Both the position numbers and the translations under genes were made by a program. From contig JAEXDA010000045.1 of NCBI GenBank assembly GCA_023401925.1, positions 1-61,828 of the forward strand: DNA of 61,828 bases. Reading direction: 5' to 3'. Source of the DNA: Bacillota bacterium. Lineage in GTDB: Bacteria; Bacillota; UBA4882; UBA8346. Below, piece after piece: positions 42,913 through 51,859 of this stretch. How positions within the stretch are numbered: position 1 is the first letter of the stretch; each line of letters starts with the position of its first letter. Under the pieces are notes generated by a model. The model made no database searches and was not told the origin of the DNA. It saw only the letters and a program-made list of their open reading frames with translations.

Positions 42913-44244
42913 ATGATGAACGGATCCCAAAAAAACCTGCAAAACGCCTTCCGTTTCCAAAAAAACGGCTGGGTCCAGCTTCACATTGAAGGAGCTCCTT
43001 ACGAACGCGGTTATCAACATGGGTATTTACTGGCTCCCGAAATCGGAAGCATTTTAAGAACCCTCAAACATATTACACTGCATAATACCGGTAAAGAATG
43101 GACTTTCTTCGTTGATGCCGCGGATCAAATATTTACTCCTCATATCGATAGAGAGTTCATTGAGGAAATGCGCGGTATTGCGGATGGAGCTGTTGCTGCC
43201 GGCATTGGGACTTCTTTTGAGGAAATCCTGGCCTGGAACGGTTATATGGAATTGGTCAATTACTGGTGGCCGAAAGCCCAAAAAAAGCGGGAAGATACTT
43301 CAGAGAAACAGCATTGTAGCGCCTTTATCGCTACCGGTGCAGCCACTTCGACCCATGGTATTGTCATGGCTCATAACTCATGGGATCAATTCGTCATCGG
43401 CCAACATATGAATATCGTCCTGGATATTGCGCCTTCCGAAGGATTCCGAATGTTCATGCAGTCGGGACCGGGTTATATTGACAGTTTCACCGACTTTTTT
43501 ATTACCGGAGCTGGAATCATCGGCACTGAAACCACCATTGCCGGATTCAAACATTATAAGGAAGATGCGGCGCCCGAATTTTTTAGAGTTCGTAGAGCCA
43601 TGCAATATGGACAGAATATCGACCATTGGGTCAAGTTAATGGAGGAAAACAACAATGGGGGTTATGCCAACAGCTGGTTGTTAGGAGACATTAAAACCAA
43701 TGAAATTGCCTGTTTCGAACAAGGAGTTGAATATACTAACCTTACCAAAACCAAAAACGGATATTATAGCGGATTCAATGCACCCGAAGATCCCCGCATC
43801 CGGAACCTGGAGTGCAGTTCCACCGGATACCTGGATATCCGTAGTACCGGCGCACGAAGAGTGCGGTGGGAAAAGCTAATGAAGGATAACTATGGCAAAA
43901 TCGATACCACTATTGCCACCGGGATGTTATCCGATCACTACGATGTATATTGGAAATTAACGAACCATCCCAGTATGCGCACAATTTGCGGGCATGCTGA
44001 TGTAGATCCGGCCGAATTCACAGGGCTGTCCGGAACACCGCCTTTTCGTCCCTCCGGGGCTTTCGATGGCAAAGTGACCTGCAGTGAACTGGCCAGGAAT
44101 TTTAGTTTTTGGGCCCGCTTCGGCCGGGCCTGTGGCGAGCCGTTCGATGCAGAAGAGTTTTTGGAAAGAAACCCCCAATGGAATTGGTTACGCGGTTATT
44201 TGAAAGATCGGCCCTCACAAGCTTGGACTTTATGTAAGGCATAG
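42913..44244 (+). CDS. Phospholipase B-like / C45-type Ntn hydrolase
   Basis: A 443-aa protein of the phospholipase B-like/C45 acyltransferase clan. The expected nucleophile is the Cys at about 135 in KQHCSAFIATG, which would become N-terminal after autocleavage; MAHNSWDQF follows as usual. N-terminal YERGYQHGYLLAPEI is typical. There is no signal peptide, so it appears cytoplasmic; substrate unknown (amide bond). I start at ATG 42913, 6 nt after AAAGGCGG; the frame extends to 42880 without a site. The gene is divergent from citrate synthase. Confidence 0.82.
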   Translation: MMNGSQKNLQNAFRFQKNGWVQLHIEGAPYERGYQHGYLLAPEIGSILRTLKHITLHNTGKEWTFFVDAADQIFTPHIDREFIEEMRGIADGAVAAGIGTSFEEILAWNGYMELVNYWWPKAQKKREDTSEKQHCSAFIATGAATSTHGIVMAHNSWDQFVIGQHMNIVLDIAPSEGFRMFMQSGPGYIDSFTDFFITGAGIIGTETTIAGFKHYKEDAAPEFFRVRRAMQYGQNIDHWVKLMEENNNGGYANSWLLGDIKTNEIACFEQGVEYTNLTKTKNGYYSGFNAPEDPRIRNLECSSTGYLDIRSTGARRVRWEKLMKDNYGKIDTTIATGMLSDHYDVYWKLTNHPSMRTICGHADVDPAEFTGLSGTPPFRPSGAFDGKVTCSELARNFSFWARFGRACGEPFDAEEFLERNPQWNWLRGYLKDRPSQAWTLCKA

Positions 44245-44362
44245 GTTTAAGGATTATACAATTAACCCAAATCGATCACAGCAGCATTCCGTAAAAATAG
44301 AACAGTCAATTTTAAACATAACTAGCCACGTTCAAAAACCAATGGAAATCAGTTTGAAGTCT

Positions 44363-44995
44363 TCAAAAATACGTTACAATCGTAACGGTAATTCCCTTTG
44401 CATTCCAAGAAGGGTTATGTTCCGTGGCCTTGAAATCCGTTTTGAAATCATGCCATTCCCATTGCCCGTTTGAAACATGCATGATTTTGTAACCGATATT
44501 CAATACTGTCCGTTCTCCGATTAGGCAACTCAATTTGGGCCCAAATTGCCACATAAAATCATAAAAGTCACCATTGGTAGGAAAATTCTTGTTCCAAAAG
44601 ATCACGGCTCCACTCATATCCAATGAAAGTTCGATGACATCTCCTCCGCTATAACCCAGAAAGTTCATCCCCATTAACCGCAGACGAATCAGGCCACTCG
44701 GCCCAATGCCCCAAGCATCGCAGGTACTATAAACACCCCTGCGGGTCATGTCGCCCCAGGCTCGGGTAACGGTCAATCCGTAATGAACCGATACAAAGTC
44801 ATCGGCATAATTTACTTTTTGTAGATTGAGGGATACGGTCTTAATATCACGGTCTTTTTCATGAAGAGGAGCAAAATATTCCAGTTCAACCTCGGGTTGG
44901 GTATCCCGACTCTCCAGGTAGCCATAAGCGTTTGCCGGAGCGGCGATTGATAAAATTATAACAGTAAAAATAAGTAAACAGATTTTTCCCATTGT
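44363..44995 (-). CDS. PagL-like outer-membrane lipid A deacylase family barrel
   Basis: A 210-aa protein with a signal peptide (ICLLIFTVIILSIAAPANA) and alternating beta strands through to a C-terminal TVTIVTYF, an aromatic-ending signature of outer-membrane barrels. The block IGYKIMHVSNGQWEWHDFK, then HNPSWNAKGI, matches the PagL H-x-S-N...N-P-x-x-N active-site region (catalytic His and Ser). PagL removes the 3-O-acyl chain of lipid A. I infer an outer membrane; alternatively it is a barrel of unknown enzymology. Start 44995 after GGAG (8 nt); longer frame to 45040 lacks a site. Confidence 0.65.
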   Translation of the reverse strand, partial: TMGKICLLIFTVIILSIAAPANAYGYLESRDTQPEVELEYFAPLHEKDRDIKTVSLNLQKVNYADDFVSVHYGLTVTRAWGDMTRRGVYSTCDAWGIGPSGLIRLRLMGMNFLGYSGGDVIELSLDMSGAVIFWNKNFPTNGDFYDFMWQFGPKLSCLIGERTVLNIGYKIMHVSNGQWEWHDFKTDFKATEHNPSWNAKGITVTIVTYF

Positions 44996-45210
44996 CGTTA
45001 CTCCATTGTAGAAGATAATGTTGCTGATTTTTGTTTTCAAAAACTGGACTCATTCTATCACACCCATATGGTAAATTCGTGATTCATTTCCTATTGTTTA
45101 CATTTTTTTAACAAAAACAACGGAATACCGCTATGATAGTTTTTCTAGGACTTTACAACGTCTCCAATACCATCTGGGGAAAATAATTGATTATATTTCA
45201 AGTAGAATAA

Positions 45211-45247
45211 AAAATAAACGTGGCGAAGGTGATTCCCTAACCACGTT
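45211..45247 (-). terminator. Terminator after the tetR gene at 45284
   Basis: AACGTGG (45217-45223) pairs with CCACGTT (45241-45247). On the minus strand the stem is followed by TATTTTTTATT. It ends the OYE-tetR transcript. Confidence 0.7.
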
Positions 45248-45283
45248 AAAATTGTAGCGTTTTTTTGGATCCTTTTATCCAAT

Positions 45284-45880
45284 TTATTGGGGTTGGAGAA
45301 GGTAACTACCAATCAAACGCTGTATCATATCTTCCATAGCAGCGATAATATCATTTTCGCCATCATGGAGACTCCAGTCAAAGATCACGCCCCGGGCTAC
45401 CAGAAAAAGTTTTTCAGTGATTTTTTCCGGAGCTTCAACGGCAGCGATTCCCCCCCCTGCCTGACCTTCTCTTAATATTTCAGTCAACAAATCCTGCATC
45501 GCCCGGCCATGGGTTAGAAACATCTTATTGGTGGGTACATATAGATTACGAACCATCTCTATCCCATCATCGATAGCGAGTTGCGCATACAGGGCAAAAT
45601 AAGCTATCACTCTTGCAGAACAAGTTTTATGCTCACCAAGCAACTCCGGGACTTTCATCTTAAAATACTCATCACCATGTCGGTAAATCTCAACAAACAA
45701 GTCAAACTTCGACTGAAAGTAATGATAATAGGTGCCGACCGAAACTCCCGCCTTTTTGGCAATTTGATCGACAGTCACATTTTCATATCCATATTTCTCG
45801 ATAAGTTTGACTCCGTCCTGATAAATCCTTTTTTTTGTACATAAGGCCTGTTTTGACCGGCTTGTCAATCTCTTTGCCAT
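45284..45880 (-). CDS. TetR-family regulator
   Basis: A 198-aa TetR protein, HTH at about 33-52 (TVDQIAKKAGVSVGTYYHYF). It follows the Old Yellow Enzyme-type gene in the same direction (94-bp gap) and is closed by a terminator, so it is probably co-transcribed and controls that operon. Confidence 0.9.
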   Translation of the reverse strand: MAKRLTSRSKQALCTKKRIYQDGVKLIEKYGYENVTVDQIAKKAGVSVGTYYHYFQSKFDLFVEIYRHGDEYFKMKVPELLGEHKTCSARVIAYFALYAQLAIDDGIEMVRNLYVPTNKMFLTHGRAMQDLLTEILREGQAGGGIAAVEAPEKITEKLFLVARGVIFDWSLHDGENDIIAAMEDMIQRLIGSYLLQPQ

Positions 45881-45974
45881 CGGACCTCCTTACGGTGGTC
45901 ATTATATCAAATAACACCCAGACAGATCAATCGCCGTCATCGTAAAGAATTTTAACCCGGATTCTTTCTCCATT

Positions 45975-47972
45975 CTATATGCGGCTGGCTACCTCATAAG
46001 CATCCCAGATAGCATACATAATGTTGGCAACCCGCCTGGCATCGCCCAACAGATATAGCTCAGAAACCTCGGGACGCAATTTCTCATAAAGCTCATTTTC
46101 GGGCAGATAACCGATCGCCGCAATGACGGTATCGGCTTTTACTTTTTGCCTTCCATCGGCTGCTGTTTGGACGTCAACAAACTTACCATCATATCCTGTT
46201 ATTTTGGCTGAAGCCACGATATCAATGCCCTTAAAGGGGATCATAGCGGCCAGCATGTCGCTATTGGCATGGCATAAAGGCGCATTAACAGCCAGTATTT
46301 TCGGCAAAGCTTCAATAATGGTCACATTTTTATCCTGGCCGCGCAGCCACAGCGCCAGTTCACAACCAACCAGTCCGCCGCCGATAATCGCCACATCCCC
46401 ACCTGTTTGGACATGGCCGAGCAAAACGTCGGCAGCTGAGTAGACAGGGCCGGAACCCAAAGTCAATAATTTCGGTTTTGATCCGGTCGCCACAATGACT
46501 GCGTCGGCCCTGGATTGTCGAAGCTTCTCGATATCCATCGGCGAGTTCAAATGGACCTTCACGCCGAGTTCTTTCAATGCATGTTCATACCAGGCAACCA
46601 GCGCATGGTCATCTTCTTTAAATGATGGAACACCGCCGGGAATTAAATTACCGCCAAGACGGCCGTTTTTTTCATAAACCACGGGCTCATGGCCGCGTAA
46701 TGCCAAAACCCGGGCCGCTTCACACCCTGCTACACCGCCGCCGATGATGGCGACATTTTTCTTTTGGCGAGTGGGTACAAGACGTTCCGACCGTTCACGG
46801 CAGGCCTGGGGATTCACGGCGCAATTGAGGGCTGAGTATTCCTGAATCCGCCCCATGCAGCCTTCATGGCAGGAAAGACAAGGACGAATGGAAGCTGCCC
46901 GGTCGGACTGAAGCTTATTTACATAGTCGGGATCTGCCAGTAGCGGCCTGCCTAACGATACAATATCACAAGCGCCGTCTAAAACCGCTTTTGAAGCCAT
47001 CTCCGGGTTGTCCATTCTCCCGGCGCAAATAACCGGGACATTGACGGCATCTTTCACCATTTTAGCATAGAGAATGTAAAGCCCTTTTTCCTGATACATC
47101 GGCGGATGATTCCACCACCAAGCGTCATAACATCCTACATCCACATCCAAGGCGTCATAACCGTACTGCACCAATAACTTGGCAGCTTCTAGTCCCTCCT
47201 CAATATCTTTCCCTTTTTCAGCGAACTCTTCACCTGGCAAACCGCCGACCCGCCAGTCTTTGATGAAACTTTTAACACTATACCGGAGGGTTACCGGAAA
47301 ATCTTTTCCGCAGACCTTCTTAATTTCATCAACAATTTCACGGGCGAAACGCAACCGGTTTTCAAGACTGCCGCCGTATTCATCGGTTCGCTGATTAAAT
47401 AATGCAATGGCAAACTGATCGATTAAATATCCCTCATGCACCGCATGGATTTGCACTCCGTCAAAACCGGCTCTCTTAGCGTTAAAAGCGCCCTTGCCAA
47501 ACTGGGACACGATTTCGCGGATTTCTTCCCTGGTCAGCGCCCGGCATGTCTTATCAAGCCAGCGGTGTGGAATAGGCGATGGCGCAATCGGCGGATGGTC
47601 ACCCAGATTGGTTGGGATGGTCACCCGGCCAAATCCCCCGGATAATTGCAGAATGACCTTGGAATCATAAGCATGAATTTTTTCAGTCATCTCCCGGGCG
47701 GTCCGGATAAAATGAACCGGGTTATAGGTGGAACAAGGACAATTTGCCATGTCATGCTGCTCAATCCGATTATCAACGAAGGTCACACCGGTAATAATCA
47801 GCCCGGTACCGCCTTTGGCGCGTTCAACATAATAGTCAATTCCCCGCTGATTGAAACCGCCTTCGGCGTCACCCAGTCCTAATGGACCCATCGGCGCCAT
47901 AGCGAAACGATTTTTAAGATGACAATTCCCGATTGAAGTCTCTTCAAACAAATTGGCATACTTGTCTTTCAT
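45975..47972 (-). CDS. NADH:flavin oxidoreductase, 2,4-dienoyl-CoA/enoate reductase type
   Basis: A 665-aa multi-domain reductase. The N-terminal Old Yellow Enzyme barrel (about 1-370; AMAPMGPLG, GFDGVQIHAVHEGYLIDQF, SLGRPLLADPD) binds FMN; a 4Fe-4S site follows (CLSCHEGCMGRIQ...NCAVNP); then come FAD- and NAD-binding Rossmann domains (VAIIGGGVAGCEAARVLA; VAIIGGGLVGCELALWL). This architecture reduces C=C bonds of enoyl or dienoyl substrates, with electrons from NAD(P)H. Substrate unknown. It is the first gene of a two-gene operon with tetR. Confidence 0.92.
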   Translation of the reverse strand: MKDKYANLFEETSIGNCHLKNRFAMAPMGPLGLGDAEGGFNQRGIDYYVERAKGGTGLIITGVTFVDNRIEQHDMANCPCSTYNPVHFIRTAREMTEKIHAYDSKVILQLSGGFGRVTIPTNLGDHPPIAPSPIPHRWLDKTCRALTREEIREIVSQFGKGAFNAKRAGFDGVQIHAVHEGYLIDQFAIALFNQRTDEYGGSLENRLRFAREIVDEIKKVCGKDFPVTLRYSVKSFIKDWRVGGLPGEEFAEKGKDIEEGLEAAKLLVQYGYDALDVDVGCYDAWWWNHPPMYQEKGLYILYAKMVKDAVNVPVICAGRMDNPEMASKAVLDGACDIVSLGRPLLADPDYVNKLQSDRAASIRPCLSCHEGCMGRIQEYSALNCAVNPQACRERSERLVPTRQKKNVAIIGGGVAGCEAARVLALRGHEPVVYEKNGRLGGNLIPGGVPSFKEDDHALVAWYEHALKELGVKVHLNSPMDIEKLRQSRADAVIVATGSKPKLLTLGSGPVYSAADVLLGHVQTGGDVAIIGGGLVGCELALWLRGQDKNVTIIEALPKILAVNAPLCHANSDMLAAMIPFKGIDIVASAKITGYDGKFVDVQTAADGRQKVKADTVIAAIGYLPENELYEKLRPEVSELYLLGDARRVANIMYAIWDAYEVASRI

Positions 47973-48039
47973 AGCTCAGCCCCCTCTTTAGTATTCTTGT
48001 TTAAATAGAACAAATTCACCGAACGTATTCTATGAAATT

Positions 48040-48068
48040 ACTTTATATCGATATTGTGTTCTTGTCAA
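48040..48068 (-). promoter_or_regulatory. Promoter of the OYE-tetR operon
   Basis: TTGACA (48068-48063) and TAAAGT (48045-48040) on the minus strand, spacing 17 bp (an overlapping TATAAA gives 15). No clear TetR palindrome was found next to it. Confidence 0.55.
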
Positions 48069-48267
48069 GGAGACATAATGCACGCCAATCAAACTTGGAT
48101 AATGTATCCTTTCTATATTGCCGGAATTTCGTATATCCCCCTGAGCACGGTTTCCCTGAAATCTTTCTTTGCTTATTCATTGGATATCTCAATCATACCC
48201 CAGATGTTATGCAAAGCCGATCTCACGATTTCATTGCGGATTTTTAAGGTATTTTACCAGATTAAGT
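48069..48267. other. Intergenic stretch with no recognised gene
   Basis: A 74-codon plus-strand frame (48054-48278) has no ribosome-binding site and no recognisable family, and I do not support it. Nothing else is seen. Confidence 0.4.
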
Positions 48268-48296
48268 TTGCGGTTTAAGGTTCTCTGTGATATAGT
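48268..48296 (+). promoter_or_regulatory. Promoter of the 81-aa gene
   Basis: TTGCGG (48268-48273) and TATAGT (48291-48296), spacing 17 bp, 25 bp before the ATG. Confidence 0.6.
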
Positions 48297-48321
48297 AAAA
48301 AAGGCGTAAAGGGGAGATACT

Positions 48322-48567
48322 ATGATTAAAGTAGTGAACGAACAAATTGGAATGCTGGCAGCCTTTCAGATGGACGGAACCATCATGCCTCTGCTATTTT
48401 CATGGCAAGGCCAAAAATACCGGGGGTTTGAAGTCAAAGCCACACGTACCGCCCCTGAAGGACAATACGTGAAATTTTACTTTGACCTCAAACTGGATGA
48501 TATGACCTACGAAGTCTATTTTTATACCAAGCAAGCCATTTGGGTACTAAGCAAAGTCCATCAATAA
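48322..48567 (+). CDS. Small conserved-looking hypothetical protein (81 aa)
   Basis: AAAGGGGAG lies 6-7 nt before the ATG and a promoter lies upstream. The protein alternates hydrophobic and polar residues in beta-like strands (TIMPLLFSWQGQKYRGFEVK; KFYFDLKLDDMTYEVYFYT; AIWVLSKVH), suggesting a small beta-barrel or sheet protein. No family recognised. It converges on larC with a 9-bp gap. Confidence 0.7.
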   Translation: MIKVVNEQIGMLAAFQMDGTIMPLLFSWQGQKYRGFEVKATRTAPEGQYVKFYFDLKLDDMTYEVYFYTKQAIWVLSKVHQ

Positions 48568-48576
48568 CTTCTGGGT

Positions 48577-49869
48577 TTATTCCGATTTTATATTATTTTC
48601 CGTTGTGAGTTTTTCCATGATTTGATCGACTTCTCGGTAAACCTGACGAATGGGAATCTGATTTTCCAGCGCGGCTTTTCGGCAATCCTCATACTCAGCC
48701 TTATATTTGATCGGCATCCCTTGATAAAAAGATTTTTTAACCCGAATATTGCCGTAGTGGGTTAGCAGAGTGACAGTTTCCCGCTGCAGCATAATTTTTC
48801 CCACCTGGTATTTACGAAGTCCAATGGAAGTGGTTTCCCGGAAAAGAGTGCTCTCAACCGCCTCTGTTTTCTCAGCACTCACCAGTATACTCAGCTTTAT
48901 GGCAGACCTTCCTTTTTTCATAATAATCGGGGTTCGGAAAACATCCAACGCTCCTGTTTCAAACAACCTCTCCTCAACATAATTATAAAGTTCAGGGTTC
49001 ATATCATCAATGTTGGTTTCCAGGATATATTGGGTTTCGATCTCTTCCCCTTTTGAAGCCTCCAGGCCCAAATATACCCGCAAGACATTGGGGACTTCCA
49101 AGTCCCGATGGCCGATTCCATATCCAATATTGGTGGCGGAAAAATTAATCTGACTCGTGAATTTTTCAACATTGGAAGCCAAAATAGCCGCTCCCGTCGG
49201 TGTGGTGGTTTCAAACTGCACCAGTCCCGACTTGATGGGGGCGCCCTGTAAAATTTCCATTGTGGCAGGCGCCGGAACAGGAAATAAACCATGAGCGCAC
49301 TTTACAAAACCTCCACCAACCTGAACCGGCGAAGCCATAATTTTTTCAACACCTAAATAATCAAGAGCAATGGCGGCTCCAACCATATCAACAATGGAAT
49401 CGGTAGCGCCGACCTCATGAAAATGAACCTCTTCAATAGATTTGCCGTGAATCTTAGCTTCAGCCCGGGCTATTTTCATAAACATATCCATGCTGGATTC
49501 TTTTACTTTAGGACTCAAGCTGCTTCGATTGATGATTGTTTCAATATCATGCAAGTTACGATGATGGTGTTCGTGATGTTCCTCAGCTTCCACAAGGCCG
49601 TGGTGTTCTTGATCAAGATGATGATGTTCTGTTTCCCCGTGATTATGATGGTCGTGGCTGTGTTGGGCGACCTTTAAAATGACATCCACCCTGGTCCCGG
49701 AAATCCCCATTTTTTGAGCTTTTTGAATCTTGATTTCATACTCGGATGACAGCCCCAATTTGGAAAGTTCGCCGATTAAATATTGGCTATCGACACCCAA
49801 ATCCACTAATGCGCCTAAATTCATATCCCCACTGATACCACAAAAGCAATCATAATATAATATTTTCAT
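48577..49869 (-). CDS. larC: Nickel pincer cofactor biosynthesis protein LarC
   Basis: A 430-aa LarC, the CTP-dependent cyclometallase that inserts nickel into the pincer nucleotide used by lactate racemase-type enzymes. N-terminal LYYDCFCGISGDMNLGALVDLG is diagnostic; FHEVGATDSIVDMVG and NIDDMNPELYNYVEERLFE follow. A His-rich stretch (about 68-105; HSHDHHNHGETEHHH and beyond) should bind nickel. In some species larC is split and needs a frameshift; here it is one frame. larA, larB and larE are not in the window. Confidence 0.92.
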   Translation of the reverse strand: MKILYYDCFCGISGDMNLGALVDLGVDSQYLIGELSKLGLSSEYEIKIQKAQKMGISGTRVDVILKVAQHSHDHHNHGETEHHHLDQEHHGLVEAEEHHEHHHRNLHDIETIINRSSLSPKVKESSMDMFMKIARAEAKIHGKSIEEVHFHEVGATDSIVDMVGAAIALDYLGVEKIMASPVQVGGGFVKCAHGLFPVPAPATMEILQGAPIKSGLVQFETTTPTGAAILASNVEKFTSQINFSATNIGYGIGHRDLEVPNVLRVYLGLEASKGEEIETQYILETNIDDMNPELYNYVEERLFETGALDVFRTPIIMKKGRSAIKLSILVSAEKTEAVESTLFRETTSIGLRKYQVGKIMLQRETVTLLTHYGNIRVKKSFYQGMPIKYKAEYEDCRKAALENQIPIRQVYREVDQIMEKLTTENNIKSE

Positions 49870-49947
49870 CGTTGTTTTCTCCCTATACCCGTTTGTCTAT
49901 CCAAATCTTCCCGCTTAAATTAGCTATGTTTCTTCAAGTTCCTGCTT

Positions 49948-49988
49948 TAAAAAAGGCATATTGATGTAGGAATGCTTTCAATATGCCT
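49948..49988 (-). terminator. Terminator of the aldo/keto reductase gene
   Basis: AGGCATATTGA (49954-49964) pairs perfectly with TCAATATGCCT (49978-49988). On the minus strand it is followed by TTTTTTA. Confidence 0.85.
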
Positions 49989-50054
49989 CGAATACTAAAA
50001 ATAGTTTACTCTTCTCGTAATGAATATACTGCAAAAATTTTTGTGAATATCCAT

Positions 50055-51209
50055 CTAATCTTCAAATAACTCTTTGACCCGTTTTAACTCCTCGCGAATC
50101 GCAATACCTTGCGGGCAATGACTTTCACAGCGGCCACACTCCACACACTTAGAGACCGGTGCTGCTATTTTCGAAATAACTCCCCGATACCTTTGGGTCG
50201 TTGCTTCTTTGGCGTCAAAGATATAGCAGTCGTTATAATTTGCAAAACAGGTCGGAATATTGATACCGACCGGACATGGCATACAATAGGAACAGGCCGT
50301 GCATTTCACCTTGATCCTCTCTTCAAAAAGTTTTTTGACCTGGGCAATCAATTCCAATTCTTTAGCGGTTAAGGAATTAGCTTCTGCCTTCCCGGCTATT
50401 TTCAAATTTTCCTCCACCTGCTCCATGGTGGTCATTCCACTTAAGACCACCGAAACTTCCGGGTGATTCCACACCCACCGCAACCCCCATTCGGCCGGTG
50501 TCCGTTGGACCCCGGCTTGGGCCAAGATCATTTCAGCCGCCCGAGGAAGATTCGCCAGATTACCACCTCGGAGCGGTTCCATAATAACCATGCCTAAACC
50601 TTTTTCCGCCGCATACTCCAGCCCCGCCTTGCCGGCTTGAAAATCCTCATCCAGGTAATTGTACTGAATTTGACAGAATGACCAGTCATAATAGTCGACG
50701 ATCTCATTAAAAAGCCCAGCCTGATCATGGAAAGAAAACCCGGCATATTGAATACGCCCATCCCTGATGGCTTGATCTAAAAACTCACCGATGCCGTTTT
50801 CCTTTAAAATAGGCCAAACGCTCTTATTTAATGAGTGCACCAAATAAAAGTCAATGCTCTCCGTTTGTAATCGCTCCAATTGTTCATTCAGATACTTGTC
50901 CATATCGGCCCGGCTTTTGATCAACCAACTAGGAAGCTTGGTTGCCAAATGGACCCGCTCACGGTATCCGTCTTTCAAGGCTTTCGCTACTAAAAGTTCA
51001 CTGGAACCACCGTGATCAAAACCGGTACCATGATAGGGATAAGCCGTGTCCAGATAATTTACGCCCTCATCAATGGCATGCCGAATCATCTTAACAGCCT
51101 TTTCCTCGTCAATTTGCGAAGGATCGTTTCCCAGGATCGGCAGCCGCATACAACCAAACCCCAAGATAGAAACCATCTCATTTGTCTTTCCAAACTTCCG
51201 ATACAACAT
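50055..51209 (-). CDS. Aldo/keto reductase with C-terminal 4Fe-4S domain
   Basis: A 384-aa protein. The AKR barrel has GFGCMRLP, YLDTAYPYHG (Asp and Tyr), ATKLPSWLI (Lys) and YLVHSLN (His). A C-terminal ferredoxin-like domain holds two Cys clusters (CTACSYCMPCP and CVECGRCESHCP). Such proteins reduce carbonyls with NAD(P)H; the Fe-S part suggests an anaerobic electron donor or acceptor. The ATG at 51209 follows AGGAGG by 7 nt; the frame runs on to 51347 through the promoter and is not coding there. It is regulated by the divergent MerR gene. Confidence 0.9.
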   Translation of the reverse strand: MLYRKFGKTNEMVSILGFGCMRLPILGNDPSQIDEEKAVKMIRHAIDEGVNYLDTAYPYHGTGFDHGGSSELLVAKALKDGYRERVHLATKLPSWLIKSRADMDKYLNEQLERLQTESIDFYLVHSLNKSVWPILKENGIGEFLDQAIRDGRIQYAGFSFHDQAGLFNEIVDYYDWSFCQIQYNYLDEDFQAGKAGLEYAAEKGLGMVIMEPLRGGNLANLPRAAEMILAQAGVQRTPAEWGLRWVWNHPEVSVVLSGMTTMEQVEENLKIAGKAEANSLTAKELELIAQVKKLFEERIKVKCTACSYCMPCPVGINIPTCFANYNDCYIFDAKEATTQRYRGVISKIAAPVSKCVECGRCESHCPQGIAIREELKRVKELFED

Positions 51210-51282
51210 AATTATTCCTCCTTTGATTGGTAACCAATAAATAGGAACCTTAAGCATTCGAACTGATTTTGAAATTATATTC

Positions 51283-51313
51283 AGTATATTTCTTAGAGTA
51301 CACTCTAAGTCAA
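51283..51313 (-). promoter_or_regulatory. MerR-type promoter (19-bp spacer) with operator
   Basis: TTGACT (51313-51308) and TATACT (51288-51283) on the minus strand are 19 bp apart, the overlong spacing typical of MerR-activated promoters. The perfect palindrome CTTAGAGTACACTCTAAG (51292-51309) fills the spacer, resembling AdhR/NmlR-type sites. Confidence 0.85.
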
Positions 51314-51440
51314 TAGCAATATACAACCCATTTTTAAATAAATCCATGGATTAGAGTGTGCTGTGAGAGAATCAATATGGTAAAATAAAAGTGTGGCTTG
51401 AAGAGAAATCCGCAAATGATTGGGAAAAGGGTGCCAAGCG

Positions 51441-51845
51441 ATGAGCTATTCCATTAAAGAGGTATCTGAAAAATTCAATATCTCTCCCTATACTTTACGT
51501 TACTATGAAAAAGAAGGGCTGCTGCCTTCGGTTCAACGCAGCCAAAACGGTAATCGACTTTACAATGATACCGACTTGGAATGGCTACAAATCATTTGCT
51601 GCATGCGGGCAACAGGTATGTCAATCGCCGATATCAAAGATTATATTGAATTATGCCTTCGGGGATCCGATACCGTACCGGAACGGCGTCAAATCATCCT
51701 GCGGCAAAAGGAAATCATTGAAAACCATATTCGGGAATACCGGGAATTGTTAAAAGTGGTCAATAAAAAACTACAACGCTATGATCAAATGACTCAACCC
51801 GAATCCGACATGATTACCCTCCAAAACAAAGAGGGCGTATCTTAA
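51441..51845 (+). CDS. MerR-family regulator
   Basis: A 134-aa MerR protein: winged HTH (SIKEVSEKFNISPYTLRYYE, KEGLLPSVQRS) and a dimerisation coiled coil (RRQIILRQKEIIENHIREYR). There is no Cys in the effector region usual for metal or NmlR-type sensing, so it probably senses an organic signal or acts constitutively. I start at ATG 51441, after AAGGG; an upstream ATG at 51420 is weaker. It is divergent from the aldo/keto reductase whose promoter carries its likely operator. Confidence 0.9.
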   Translation: MSYSIKEVSEKFNISPYTLRYYEKEGLLPSVQRSQNGNRLYNDTDLEWLQIICCMRATGMSIADIKDYIELCLRGSDTVPERRQIILRQKEIIENHIREYRELLKVVNKKLQRYDQMTQPESDMITLQNKEGVS

Positions 51846-51859
51846 ATGAGGAAGCGTTT

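Noticed and set aside
48054..48278. 74-codon plus-strand frame before the 81-aa gene
   Set aside because: No ribosome-binding site; overlaps both neighbouring promoters.
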